From Flavobacteriales bacterium (GTDB lineage: Bacteria; Bacteroidota; Bacteroidia; Flavobacteriales; Crocinitomicaceae), in the NCBI GenBank assembly GCA_947375085.1, contig CANCEQ010000029.1, forward strand, positions 1 through 21,365: a stretch of DNA of 21,365 nt, read 5' to 3'. Positions 14,088 through 21,365 of this stretch are shown piece after piece (the stretch's first letter is position 1; each line of letters begins with the position of its first letter). The position numbers were made by a program, and so were the translations under genes. A model generated the notes under the pieces. It ran no database searches, was not told the DNA's origin, and saw only the letters and a program-made list of their open reading frames with translations.

Positions 14088-15236
14088 ATGAGATATACTT
14101 TAAGTTTTTTTATATTTTTCACACTTACTACAACCTTATTTGGTCAACAAAATTCTGTAATGAATTTAGGTAGTTCTTTAAGTTTAAATTCGAGCAAAAA
14201 AAGCACTAGTGAATACTTGAAAAATGAGTTCTTAATGGCTCGTAAAACTCCGGTTATAAAATATTTAGAAGATCAGCCTGATGCAAATTTCAACACGAAT
14301 GATTCACGATTTAATAACCAAAAAAACTGGACAACTAATCGTAAAGAGTTAAGGTTTAGTGTTGGTATTACTCAATTCTTAGGTGATTTAGGAGGTAAAG
14401 ATCAGGTTGGTACAGATTATAGTTTAAAAGATTTAGATTTGAAATCAACTAATTTTATGGCAATGGTTGGTTACAGATATAGATTTTCTAAATTGTTTGC
14501 AACAACAACCTCACTTACCTTAGGCATGTTAAGAGGTGACGATGCGTTAACTACTGAAAAATACAGACATGCTAGGAATTTAAAGTTTAGAGCACCAATA
14601 TTAGAACTTTCACAGAGAATTGACTTCATGTTATATAGAAAAGAGAAAGTTGGTCGAAGATATAACATTAGAGGCTTAAAAGGGTTTAAAAACAGAAATG
14701 AACAAGTATATGCTTTTGCCGGAGTTGGCTTAGTTTATTTTGCTCCAGAAGGTCAAATCGTTAAAGGACAAATGGTTGGAGGACAAGAAGCTCAAACTAG
14801 TTCTTGGTATGATTTAAGATCTAAATCAACAGAAGGACAAGGTTTACTCGGTGGAATTAAAAAATATTCTCCTATTACTGTTTGTCTTCCTGTAGGATTA
14901 GGTTTTAGAGTTGGTATAAGTAGAGAATGGAGAATCGGAATGGAAGCTTCTTATACTAAAACTTTTTCAGACTATTTAGATGACGTTCATGGTGTATATT
15001 ATGATAATAGTCTATTAGCAGCTCAAAAAGGCCCTATTGCAGCAGCACTTGCTGACAGAAGTGATAAGACAAATCCTGATCAACTAAATTGGTTCGCCAC
15101 TGACCAACAAAGAGGTGATAAACAAAGAGACGCTTATTTTTTCATTAATGTAGTTGTCACTAGAAATATAACTTATAGAAGTTACACTAAAACCCATAGA
15201 AGATATAAACTTTCAAAAGGTAAATATAAATTCTAA
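14088..15236 (+). CDS. Outer-membrane beta-barrel protein, DUF6089-like
   Basis: A 382-aa exported protein with a signal peptide (about residues 1-19, ending TTLFGQ). After a polar N-terminal segment, a barrel-like region begins near residue 85 ('RKELRFSVGITQFLGDLGG'), which resembles the start of the DUF6089 family ('ELGVNLGGAFYQGDL...'), with further strands 'MAMVGYRYRFSKLFATTTSLTLGML', 'QVYAFAGVGLVYFAPEGQ' and 'ITVCLPVGLGFRVGISREWRIGMEASYTKTF'. The C-terminal strand 'AYFFINVVVTRNITYR' is followed by a short basic tail. Such proteins sit in the outer membrane; function unknown. It follows the sigma factor operon by 115 bp and may belong to its regulon, but has its own terminator. Confidence 0.85.
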   Translation: MRYTLSFFIFFTLTTTLFGQQNSVMNLGSSLSLNSSKKSTSEYLKNEFLMARKTPVIKYLEDQPDANFNTNDSRFNNQKNWTTNRKELRFSVGITQFLGDLGGKDQVGTDYSLKDLDLKSTNFMAMVGYRYRFSKLFATTTSLTLGMLRGDDALTTEKYRHARNLKFRAPILELSQRIDFMLYRKEKVGRRYNIRGLKGFKNRNEQVYAFAGVGLVYFAPEGQIVKGQMVGGQEAQTSSWYDLRSKSTEGQGLLGGIKKYSPITVCLPVGLGFRVGISREWRIGMEASYTKTFSDYLDDVHGVYYDNSLLAAQKGPIAAALADRSDKTNPDQLNWFATDQQRGDKQRDAYFFINVVVTRNITYRSYTKTHRRYKLSKGKYKF

Positions 15237-15258
15237 AAAGAACAGTGAAATTAATTTT

Positions 15259-15285
15259 AACAAGGTGGCAATGTCACCTTGTTTT
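15259..15285 (+). terminator. Intrinsic terminator after the outer-membrane gene
   Basis: AACAAGGTG (15259-15267) and CACCTTGTT (15275-15283) form a perfect 9-bp stem with a 7-nt loop, ending in TTTT (15282-15285). It lies 22 nt after the stop codon and separates this gene from pyrD, which must have its own promoter; no strong -7 box is apparent in the remaining 26 bp. Confidence 0.75.
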
Positions 15286-15311
15286 GCATATAGACTTTAA
15301 AAACACACATA

Positions 15312-16346
15312 ATGTACAAAATAATTCGTTCAATTTTATTCTTGTTTAACCCCGAAAAAGTTCATTATTTTACTGGTTCAATTTTAAATTTAACCTTGAA
15401 GATTCCAGGAATGAAAACTTTATGGAATGCTTTATTTTTAGTAGATGATGTTCGATTAAAAAAGACGGTATTTGGACTTGAATTTAAAAATCCTGTTGGT
15501 TTAGCTGCTGGATTTGATAAAAATGCCTCAATGTATAATGATTTAGCTTATTGTGGTTTTGGGTTTATCGAAATCGGAACCATTACTCCTAAAGCACAAC
15601 CTGGAAATGATAAACCTAGATTGTTTCGTTTGAAGGAAGACGGTGGAATAATCAACAGAATGGGATTTAATAATGATGGTGTAGAAGTAGCGATTGAAAA
15701 TTTAAAGCAAAATAATACTTCAATACTAATAGGTGGAAATATTGGTAAAAACAAAGTTACTCCTAATGAAAATGCAACAGATGATTATGTTTATTCATTT
15801 AATAAATTATTTGATTATGTTGATTATTTTGTTGTGAATGTTTCTTCTCCAAACACGCCAAACCTAAGAGAACTTCAGGAGAAAGAACCTCTTAAACAAT
15901 TATTAGTGAGTATTCAAGAACAAAATGCTTTAAAACTCAATAAAAAACCAATTTTATTAAAAATAGCTCCTGATTTAACTAATGAACAATTAGATGACAT
16001 TATTGAAATAGTTGAAGAAATTAAGCTAGATGGTGTCATCGCAACAAATACTACAATTTCGAGAGATCATTTAAAAACTAAAAAATCAATTGTTGATGAA
16101 ATAGGAGCGGGGGGACTTTCAGGAAAACCTGTTAAAAATAGATCAACAGAAGTGATTAAATATCTTGCTACAAAATCTAATAAATCATTCCCTATAATAG
16201 GTGTAGGAGGTATACACACAGCTGAAGATGCCATCGAAAAACTAGAAGCGGGAGCCGATTTAATCCAATTATATACAGGTTTTATTTATGAAGGTCCTGG
16301 TTTGGTAAAAAAAATAAATAAAGCAATACTACAGAAACTAAAATAA
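15312..16346 (+). CDS. pyrD: Quinone-dependent dihydroorotate dehydrogenase (class 2)
   Basis: Catalyses oxidation of dihydroorotate to orotate in pyrimidine synthesis, passing electrons to quinone at the inner membrane. The 344-aa protein has the class 2 layout: an N-terminal amphipathic extension (about residues 1-45) for membrane and quinone contact, then the FMN barrel. Motifs include '[13 protein letters not shown]' (60-72), '[21 protein letters not shown]', 'NRMGFNNDG', and '[12 protein letters not shown]', where S179 matches the catalytic serine of class 2 enzymes. 'AGGLSGKPV' and 'PIIGVGGI' provide FMN phosphate binding. It heads a three-gene run: the HMG-CoA-lyase-like gene starts 5 bp after its stop. 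A terminator precedes it. Confidence 0.97.
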   Translation: MYKIIRSILFLFNPEKVHYFTGSILNLTLKIPGMKTLWNALFLVDDVRLKKTVFGLEFKNPVGLAAGFDKNASMYNDLAYCGFGFIEIGTITPKAQPGNDKPRLFRLKEDGGIINRMGFNNDGVEVAIENLKQNNTSILIGGNIGKNKVTPNENATDDYVYSFNKLFDYVDYFVVNVSSPNTPNLRELQEKEPLKQLLVSIQEQNALKLNKKPILLKIAPDLTNEQLDDIIEIVEEIKLDGVIATNTTISRDHLKTKKSIVDEIGAGGLSGKPVKNRSTEVIKYLATKSNKSFPIIGVGGIHTAEDAIEKLEAGADLIQLYTGFIYEGPGLVKKINKAILQKLK

Positions 16347-16351
16347 ACTAA

Positions 16352-17209
16352 ATGAACACAAGTGTTAAAATAATTGAATGTCCTAGAGATGCAATGCAAG
16401 GACTTCATGATTTTATTCCAACCGATACAAAAATTGAATATATAAATTCATTGATTAAATGTAATTTCGATACGATTGATTTTGGAAGTTTTGTATCACC
16501 TCAAGCAATTCCTCAACTTAAAGACACTGCTGAAGTATTAAATAAATTGGAGTTAAATAATACAACAAAACTTTTAGCAATCATAGCTAATGAAAGAGGA
16601 GCAACTGACGCATGTAAATTCGAAGAAATAAATTATTTAGGGTTTCCATTTTCAGTATCTGAATCATTTCAACAACGTAATACAAATTCTTCAATTGCCG
16701 ATTCTTTAAAAAGGGTAGAAGCGATTCAAAATTTAGCAGTCACAAATAAAAAAGAATTAGTAGTTTACCTATCTATGGGTTTTGGTAATCCTTATGGAGA
16801 TGAGTGGACATCTGACATTATCATTAAATGGTGTGAATTACTGTACTCGAAATTAGATATTAAAATTCAAGCTTTATCTGACACAATTGGAATCGGGACA
16901 CCAGAATCAATCGATTATTTATTTAAAGCATTAATTCCATCTTTGCCAAATGTTGAATTTGGAGCACATCTCCATACAGTTCCAGAAAAAGCAAAATCGA
17001 TTATTGAAGCAGCATACAATGCAGGATGTAGAAGATTTGATGGAGCAATAAAAGGATTTGGTGGATGTCCAATGGCTGCAGATGATTTAACTGGAAATAT
17101 GCCTACAGAAATAATGTTGGATTGGTTTCATTTAAATTCAATTAAAACAGGTGTTAACACAGAAAATTTCAATCAATCTCTTACTAAAGCATTAACAGTA
17201 TTTCCATAA
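16352..17209 (+). CDS. Hydroxymethylglutaryl-CoA lyase family protein
   Basis: A 285-aa HMGL-like TIM-barrel enzyme; the family cleaves 3-hydroxy-3-methylglutaryl-CoA to acetoacetate and acetyl-CoA, the last step of leucine degradation. Active-site equivalents are present: R12 and D13 in 'ECPRDAMQG', H206 and H208 in 'GAHLHTVPE', C239 in 'GFGGCPMAADD', and N249 in 'TGNMPTE'. The His-to-Cys spacing (33) equals that of the human enzyme. Differences include PRDAMQ instead of PRDGLQ, a one-residue longer loop between C239 and N249, and HLHTVPE where HCHDTYG is usual. It may therefore have the lyase activity or a related aldol substrate. It is sandwiched 5 bp after pyrD and 3 bp before a lipoprotein gene; these genes share no obvious pathway. 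Confidence 0.88.
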   Translation: MNTSVKIIECPRDAMQGLHDFIPTDTKIEYINSLIKCNFDTIDFGSFVSPQAIPQLKDTAEVLNKLELNNTTKLLAIIANERGATDACKFEEINYLGFPFSVSESFQQRNTNSSIADSLKRVEAIQNLAVTNKKELVVYLSMGFGNPYGDEWTSDIIIKWCELLYSKLDIKIQALSDTIGIGTPESIDYLFKALIPSLPNVEFGAHLHTVPEKAKSIIEAAYNAGCRRFDGAIKGFGGCPMAADDLTGNMPTEIMLDWFHLNSIKTGVNTENFNQSLTKALTVFP

Positions 17210-17212
17210 ATT

Positions 17213-17866
17213 ATGAACAAAATAATTGGTCTTTTATCTCTAGCAATTTTATTTTCATGTAGTTCTGAAGAAACAAAAACTACTGAAAATAAAGATGTTA
17301 AATCTGAAAAAATAAAATCAGAAAATTCAATTCAAAATATCGAAACGTTATTTGATAAAGATCAATTTGACGATCCTAAAAAGACTGAATTGTTAAAAGA
17401 ATTAAAGATTTGTTCAGATAAAAATTCTGGTCCTGAAGATTATATGCACCCTTCATGTACTCCAAGATTTTTTAATCTTATGCCTTTTGCAGAAAATGTT
17501 TCTATTGAAAATGCTTTTATTCTACAAGTAAAGTCAAAAGTGAATGGTTTCCCTTTGAGAAGATTATTGATTTTTGTAAGAGAAAAAGGACAATTAGTGA
17601 AGATTAATGGATTTGTTGCTAATCTAATCGGTCGAAAAAAATCAATAACTAAACATGATGATTTATTACTACGATTTAATAATAAAGATCAAGGTCAAGA
17701 TGTCTTTTTTAACTGTCTTTTTAAATGGAATGGAACAACCTATAAATATCATTCAGTTGAAGCAATTGAAGGTGTAAATTGGGGTGGTCCAGTAAAAGCA
17801 GAATTAAAAGATTCTATTTCTATTGAAGTAGAAAAAGATATTGTAGCAAACAAGATGATATTTTAA
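17213..17866 (+). CDS. Lipoprotein of unknown function
   Basis: A 217-aa protein with a lipoprotein signal peptide and lipobox LFSC (lipidated C16), followed by SSEETK and a low-complexity, Lys/Glu-rich linker (about 17-45). Acidic residues shortly after the cysteine recall the lipoprotein export signal of Bacteroidota, which would place it on the cell surface; this is inference. The globular part (about 50-217) includes 'CSDKNSGPEDYMHPSCTPRFFNLMPF' region cysteines that could form a disulfide, and beta-strand-like segments such as 'RLLIFVREKGQLVKINGFVANL'. No family recognised. It is the third gene of the pyrD run and ends right at a strong terminator. Confidence 0.85.
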   Translation: MNKIIGLLSLAILFSCSSEETKTTENKDVKSEKIKSENSIQNIETLFDKDQFDDPKKTELLKELKICSDKNSGPEDYMHPSCTPRFFNLMPFAENVSIENAFILQVKSKVNGFPLRRLLIFVREKGQLVKINGFVANLIGRKKSITKHDDLLLRFNNKDQGQDVFFNCLFKWNGTTYKYHSVEAIEGVNWGGPVKAELKDSISIEVEKDIVANKMIF

Positions 17867-17867
17867 A

Positions 17868-17898
17868 AAAAATAGGAGGGGAGCCCTCCTATTTTTTT
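17868..17898. terminator. Bidirectional intrinsic terminator between convergent genes
   Basis: AATAGGAGGG (17871-17880) and CCCTCCTATT (17884-17893) form a perfect 10-bp stem with a 3-nt loop. A-rich sequence precedes it and T7 follows it on the plus strand, with T8 on the minus strand, so it can end both the lipoprotein gene transcript and the convergent DUF4268 transcript. Confidence 0.85.
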
Positions 17899-17903
17899 AA
17901 TTT

Positions 17904-18368
17904 TCAATTAGTCAAAGCGATTAATATTTCTTTATATTCTTGATAAAATTCATCAAAACGAATTAATTTTTCTTTTAGATATTCATAAATTTTTGGCTGA
18001 TCTTCTACTTTATAAAAATTAAAAGATTTTGATTCCCAACAAATTCTTGAAATATATTGTTTATTTAAATAATAATAATTTTCAATCCATTGTGGTTTTT
18101 CAATTGTTGTATTTTCCATAACCATTTTAAGTTCAGTCATTTGTTCATAAATTATCGCTCTTAATTCATCATCTTTATGCTGAATATCAAAACATAATTT
18201 CGAACTTTTGGAATCGACTTCTAAACGAATAAAAATTGTTTTAGCATCTGATGGATAATTTAACCAATTTATTTTTCGACCATTCGTAGATCTAATTTTT
18301 GACATGTAAGCATTAAAGCCATTCCAGAAATTATAATTATGTTCTTTTATTTCTTCTTTTGAAAACAT
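17904..18368 (-). CDS. DUF4268 family protein
   Basis: A 154-aa soluble protein without signal peptide. The core 'NYNFWNGFNAYMSK', 'TIFIRLEVDSKSSKLCFDIQHKDDELRAIIYEQMTELK' region (about residues 42-85, cited here by its key FIRLEVD and CFDIQHKD elements) and a C-terminal helical stretch fit DUF4268, a family I recall seeing as a stand-alone domain or attached to restriction and PD-(D/E)XK-like proteins. No nuclease motif is evident in this single-domain copy. It is monocistronic: a terminator lies 36 bp past its stop, and a -7 promoter box lies 28 bp upstream of its ATG. No restriction-modification genes are near, so a defence link has no support here. Confidence 0.82.
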   Translation of the reverse strand: MFSKEEIKEHNYNFWNGFNAYMSKIRSTNGRKINWLNYPSDAKTIFIRLEVDSKSSKLCFDIQHKDDELRAIIYEQMTELKMVMENTTIEKPQWIENYYYLNKQYISRICWESKSFNFYKVEDQPKIYEYLKEKLIRFDEFYQEYKEILIALTN

Positions 18369-18395
18369 ATATCGGTATCTACTTTATTATTTCTA

Positions 18396-18403
18396 CAAAT
18401 ATA
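18396..18403 (-). promoter_or_regulatory. -7 promoter box for the DUF4268 gene
   Basis: The minus strand reads TATATTTG, an exact match to TAnnTTTG, ending 27 nt before the ATG. The -33 area has no TTTG. The box lies downstream of the cold-shock gene terminator, supporting separate transcription. Confidence 0.5.
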
Positions 18404-18487
18404 CACATTAGTGTTGTTTTAAGTGATATACTCAAAACATCAATTTGTCTTATAATTAATATTATGTTAAATAGAATGTATAATTAA

Positions 18488-18517
18488 AAATCCAATACAT
18501 TTATTTGTATTGGATTT
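18488..18517 (-). terminator. Intrinsic terminator of the cold-shock-domain gene
   Basis: AAATCCAATACA (18488-18499) and TGTATTGGATTT (18506-18517) form a perfect 12-bp stem with a 6-nt loop. On the minus strand it starts 13 nt after the stop codon and is followed by a run of T residues (TTTTTAATTATA). Confidence 0.8.
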
Positions 18518-18530
18518 AAATATTAAACTA

Positions 18531-19064
18531 TTATTCGTGAGTCTCTTCATTTTCAGAAGAATCTAAAGAAGTTTCTTCCTTATTCTCAACTTCAACAACT
18601 TTTGCAGGTTTTGGTTTATCAATTTTAACATCAATCGCATTTAAACCTTTTGGACCTTTCTCAGTTCTGAAAGATACTTTATTACCTTCCTTAATTTCTT
18701 CTAAATGTCCATTGATATGAGTGAAAATACTGTCTTGAGAATCTTGACATTTAATAAAACCATATCCTTTAGAACTATCAAAAAATGTAACTGTACCAAT
18801 TCTTAAACCGTCATTTTCATCAGCTTCTTCTCTTGTTGGTACACCTAAGGCAATATTTTCAGCAATAATATTTTTTTTCTTTGTTGGATCTGGTGGTGTT
18901 GACGACAAATTACCATTTTCATCAACATACATTAACATATCTTCGAAAGCGCTTGAGCCAGGATTAGCTTTTCTTTCCTCTTTTAATTTAGCTTTATCTT
19001 CTTTTTTCTTTTTCTTTTTGTTTTCCTTTTCTTTTTTGTTCCACGTTTCTTGAGATTTCCCCAT
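18531..19064 (-). CDS. Cold-shock-domain protein with basic N-terminal extension
   Basis: A 177-aa protein with one cold-shock domain at about residues 88-148: RNP1-like KGYGFIKC (99-106) and RNP2-like DSIFTHI (111-117). Cold-shock domains bind single-stranded RNA or DNA and melt mRNA structure. The domain is preceded by an 87-residue extension that opens with a very Lys/Glu-rich tract (about 10-33) followed by 'FEDMLMYVDENGNLSSTPPDP', and is followed by an acidic tail of about 27 residues. Stand-alone bacterial Csp proteins are only about 70 aa. Extended forms like this occur in Bacteroidota. The gene has a promoter box with a leader of about 90 nt (19161-19168) and its own terminator. Confidence 0.9.
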   Translation of the reverse strand: MGKSQETWNKKEKENKKKKKKEDKAKLKEERKANPGSSAFEDMLMYVDENGNLSSTPPDPTKKKNIIAENIALGVPTREEADENDGLRIGTVTFFDSSKGYGFIKCQDSQDSIFTHINGHLEEIKEGNKVSFRTEKGPKGLNAIDVKIDKPKPAKVVEVENKEETSLDSSENEETHE

Positions 19065-19160
19065 TTTTCACTATTTAATTTAAATTATTAATATGGTATC
19101 TCTCATTTAAAAGGCATGTCCGTAAAGAAGTGAATTTTGAAATATTAATTTACCAGTATA

Positions 19161-19168
19161 CAAATATA
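19161..19168 (-). promoter_or_regulatory. -7 promoter box for the cold-shock-domain gene
   Basis: The minus strand reads TATATTTG, matching TAnnTTTG exactly, 96 nt before the ATG. The implied leader of about 90 nt is the longest in the window for a coding gene, which would suit a cold-responsive 5' UTR; no strong hairpin is visible in it. Confidence 0.5.
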
Positions 19169-19226
19169 CATATAATGAAGGTAGGAGTCGGATATTTAAC
19201 ATTAAATTATTAAACTGACTAAGTAT

Positions 19227-20954
19227 TTAATTAAAGAAATCCCAAGTAATACCTAATCGAATAAAATTTTTCTGAATTGGGTAACCTACCACAATTTGAT
19301 TTGCAGAATTATTCCAAAAATAACCTATGTTTTCTACCCTTGTATAAAATCTAAATTCTCCTAATGAAAACCCGAAAAAGGCGCTTAAATTCGTCATATT
19401 TTCAAATTTAAGTAGTTGATTTTCTGTAGTAAAAACATCCACTCTATAATTATAATTCAATAATCTATAATTGGAAATATAAGAAAAATCGACTCCGTAA
19501 ATTCCTTCCAATTTCTTTGCCTTAAACATTTTCTTTTTGAAAAACAACCTTGAATTAAATACAGTTTTTGGTAAAAAATCGAAATTGGTCGGTGTTAGAT
19601 TATAAGTAAAAGAAGGTTGTAATGTAAATTTACCAATAGTTAAACTCCACTTTAATTTAAAACTATTTATAAGTAGACTTTTTAACGTATCATTTCTCCA
19701 CTGATTACCAATAAAAAAGTAATTATTAATCAAATTTGAATTTGCATATTCCAATTGAATAAAATTTCTTAATGAAAAATCATATTTCATTTCGAATGCT
19801 GAATAAATTCTTGTTTGAAGTTTGTAATTATTTAAATGGTAAGCTAAACTATTAGAAAAATATAATCTCTGAAAAACATCTGGCCATTTTTGTTCAGCTT
19901 GAAGTGATATCTTATAATTTAAACGTCTCGTTTTTAAATTTAACGTTGCTTTGTTAGACCACTCCCCTCCTGCTCCAATTAAGTTAGAATTTAAATCATT
20001 TTTAAATCTTATATTTCTTGTATTATATTCAATTGAAGAAGTCAAGTTAACTTCACTAGTGTCTTTGTGAGTTCCTAAATTTTGATAATCCCAATATTTA
20101 TGCTGAATCAAAATATCAAAACATAATTTAGTTGATTTGATATAAATTCCTGCTCCATTTGAAATACCAGCTAATCTATATTGATCATGTGTTTGAGTAG
20201 AATCATAATTCGCGTTGAATATTTTATTTGTTTCTGAAAATTCTCTTCTAGTTACTGAATAAATATGTTTCGTTGTTAAACCAAAACCTTTTAATGAATC
20301 CTTTAAGAGATTAAAAAAGTTTTGATCTTTAATTTCAGCGAGTTTAATCATACTTTTTGCTGAAGAATTTTCTATCGACACATAATCTAATCCTTGGCTA
20401 TCAATAAGTGTGAAATCGGTCACCCCACCATTTAAACCAATTGATCTGTTGGAGTAAAATCCTTGAAATAAATTTGAGTATGATTTTCCGTTTTTACGAA
20501 TCTGGACATCAAATGTATTATCAAAATACTTTGAATTCCTTAAAAAACCATTTGAACTATTTCTTAAATAATTGATATTCAATAAAGTATTTTTGGAAAT
20601 AGCGTATTGATAATCAAAATGTAAAAACTGACTTCCTTTCGAACCAAATGAATATGAAAACCCCAAATGTGGCGAACTTGAATATCTCAAATCATTAAAA
20701 GTAAAGGGCTCTCTGAAATTTTGTAGTCCACTCCTCTTCTGAAGAAATAAATTTGAGACAAGATTGTTTTGAGTGTTAAAGGTAGTGCCTGCAAAATTGG
20801 ATAAATGATTAGCGTAGGTCATATCGATTGAGTCAATATCTCCTCCTGTTCTATATCCAAATTTAATAGAATCTTTTTCTATAAACATATCATTTTGACC
20901 TTTCGATAAAAAAGGAATTATTGATAGAATTATAAAAAATAATTTATTCTTCAT
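19227..20954 (-). CDS. Putative porin (Porin_10-like outer-membrane barrel)
   Basis: A 575-aa exported protein with a signal peptide (about residues 1-19, ending FLSKGQ). A short N-terminal segment ('DSIDMTYANHLSNFAGTTF') is followed by a long run of alternating strands such as 'PHLGFSYSFGSKGSQFLHFDYQY', 'FDVQIRKNGKSYSN' and 'FRFYTRVENIGYFW', ending 'NFIRLGITWDFFN' with the C-terminal aromatic that outer-membrane barrels use for BAM recognition. It matches the 'putative porin' family (Porin_10) of Bacteroidota. Function is likely passive transport across the outer membrane, unproven. It appears monocistronic with its own promoter box 16 nt upstream of the ATG. Confidence 0.88.
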   Translation of the reverse strand: MKNKLFFIILSIIPFLSKGQNDMFIEKDSIKFGYRTGGDIDSIDMTYANHLSNFAGTTFNTQNNLVSNLFLQKRSGLQNFREPFTFNDLRYSSSPHLGFSYSFGSKGSQFLHFDYQYAISKNTLLNINYLRNSSNGFLRNSKYFDNTFDVQIRKNGKSYSNLFQGFYSNRSIGLNGGVTDFTLIDSQGLDYVSIENSSAKSMIKLAEIKDQNFFNLLKDSLKGFGLTTKHIYSVTRREFSETNKIFNANYDSTQTHDQYRLAGISNGAGIYIKSTKLCFDILIQHKYWDYQNLGTHKDTSEVNLTSSIEYNTRNIRFKNDLNSNLIGAGGEWSNKATLNLKTRRLNYKISLQAEQKWPDVFQRLYFSNSLAYHLNNYKLQTRIYSAFEMKYDFSLRNFIQLEYANSNLINNYFFIGNQWRNDTLKSLLINSFKLKWSLTIGKFTLQPSFTYNLTPTNFDFLPKTVFNSRLFFKKKMFKAKKLEGIYGVDFSYISNYRLLNYNYRVDVFTTENQLLKFENMTNLSAFFGFSLGEFRFYTRVENIGYFWNNSANQIVVGYPIQKNFIRLGITWDFFN

Positions 20955-20970
20955 TGAAATAGAACTAAAA

Positions 20971-20978
20971 CAAAAATA
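20971..20978 (-). promoter_or_regulatory. -7 promoter box for the porin gene
   Basis: The minus strand reads TATTTTTG, an exact match to TAnnTTTG, ending 16 nt before the porin ATG. Any -33 element would fall in the rpsT terminator just upstream, so the two signals are packed together. Confidence 0.5.
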
Positions 20979-20985
20979 GTAAAAT

Positions 20986-21010
20986 AAAAAAAAGGGGCTA
21001 TAAGCCCCTT
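20986..21010 (-). terminator. Intrinsic terminator of rpsT
   Basis: AAGGGGCT (20992-20999) and AGCCCCTT (21003-21010) form a perfect 8-bp GC-rich stem with a 3-nt loop. On the minus strand it is followed by a run of T residues, 22 nt after the rpsT stop codon. Confidence 0.88.
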
Positions 21011-21032
21011 AAATATATTTTAAGATTGAATC

Positions 21033-21284
21033 TTACAATTTGTTAATCAACAACTGTAAACCTGATTTTAAATTAGCTGCTTTATTGTTATGAATAACAT
21101 TATTTTTAGCTAATTTGTCAATCATTGTAATAACAGTTGGGAATAATTTCTCCGCTTCAGCTTTACTCTCAGATGCACGTAATTTACGAACAGCATTACG
21201 AGTTGTTTTGTGCTGATATTTATTACGAAGTCTTTTAACATCGTTAGATCTAATTCTTTTTTTTGCAGATTTATGATTCGCCAT
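21033..21284 (-). CDS. rpsT: 30S ribosomal protein S20
   Basis: S20 binds 16S rRNA in the lower body of the small ribosomal subunit and is needed for 30S assembly. The 83-aa, very basic helical protein shows the family signature: '[21 protein letters not shown]' at the start and '[21 protein letters not shown]' at the end (positions 1-21 and 60-80). The initiating ATG is followed by the invariant ANHKSA. It lies 39 bp downstream of tRNA-Glu on the same strand, probably in one transcript, and is closed by a strong terminator. Length and sequence are normal. Confidence 0.97.
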   Translation of the reverse strand: MANHKSAKKRIRSNDVKRLRNKYQHKTTRNAVRKLRASESKAEAEKLFPTVITMIDKLAKNNVIHNNKAANLKSGLQLLINKL

Positions 21285-21323
21285 TTTTTTTCTTTTTATT
21301 TTAATTTAGAACTTTAGTTCTTG

Positions 21324-21365
21324 TAGCCCATAGGAGAATCGAACTCCTATTTTACGGATGAAAAC
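21324..21365 (-). tRNA. tRNA-Glu (UUC), 3' part only
   Basis: The minus strand shows the 3' half of a tRNA, cut by the window edge in the anticodon arm. Working back from the 3' end: discriminator A, acceptor strand ATGGGCT, a perfect T arm (AGGAG, loop TTCGATT, CTCCT), a 4-nt variable loop, anticodon stem CCGTA and loop TTTTCAT, with the last visible base G pairing as G31-C39. This places TTC in the anticodon, so glutamate. The 3' CCA is not encoded. The 5' half, including the D arm, lies outside the window. The partial view makes the identity likely but not certain. Confidence 0.8.

Noticed and set aside
14471..15754. Minus-strand frames of 65 and 68 codons opposite the outer-membrane gene and pyrD
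   Set aside because: Antisense to well supported genes, with no promoter, domain or conserved motif.
17904..18368. DUF4268 gene as part of a defence or restriction island
   Set aside because: The domain is sometimes attached to restriction-related proteins, but no nuclease motif, methylase or mobile element is present around it.
1..21365. CRISPR array, insertion sequence or prophage
   Set aside because: No regularly spaced repeats, transposase, integrase, phage structural gene or att-like duplication at the tRNA was seen.

Overview
The window looks like a piece of a Flavobacteriales (Bacteroidota) chromosome. The evidence is the low GC content, repeated matches to the Bacteroidota -7 promoter box (TAnnTTTG), and families typical of that phylum: DUF4421, DUF4924, DUF4268, the 'putative porin' family and an OmpH-type lipoprotein. 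A genus cannot be fixed from this sequence. I see no phage, transposon, plasmid or CRISPR signature, so this is mostly core chromosome with a few lineage-specific pieces.

Layout. Positions 1-906 hold recR (minus) and an intergenic palindromic repeat. Positions 907-2045 carry a 7-TM membrane protein and smpB (plus), converging with no gap on a short-form menE (2046-3047, minus). A secreted thioredoxin-like protein follows (3116-3535). The only gene-free stretch over 300 bases (3536-3880) holds a strong candidate structured non-coding RNA with its own promoter box and terminator. Positions 3881-6805 form a tight plus-strand operon: an 81-aa protein of unknown function, an OmpH/Skp-like lipoprotein, a DUF4924 protein, an M50 intramembrane protease and a Smr-domain protein. 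This reads as a cell-envelope and maintenance unit. It converges with a minus-strand pair: oligopeptidase B (upstream) and a DUF4421 outer-membrane protein.

Positions 9968-10744 encode an unusual class I methyltransferase. Positions 10956-13972 form an operon of an ECF-type sigma factor, a single-TM protein in the usual anti-sigma position with a large periplasmic part, and two small secreted proteins. All are chained by 3-bp gaps or by overlaps. An outer-membrane beta-barrel gene (14088-15236) follows, closed by a clear terminator. Positions 15312-17866 are pyrD, an HMG-CoA-lyase-like gene and a lipoprotein gene, ending in a probably bidirectional terminator shared with a DUF4268 gene (minus). 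The right end is all minus strand: a cold-shock-domain protein with a basic extension, a putative porin, and tRNA-Glu followed by rpsT. The tRNA is cut by the window edge.

The items most worth a second look are the ncRNA at 3617-3844, whose 3' end can adopt two competing structures, the sigma factor operon with its dyad-rich leader, the palindrome between recR and the 7-TM gene, and the -7 boxes only 4-5 nt upstream of several start codons, which suggest leaderless mRNAs. Family names come from motif recognition by eye, not from database searches.
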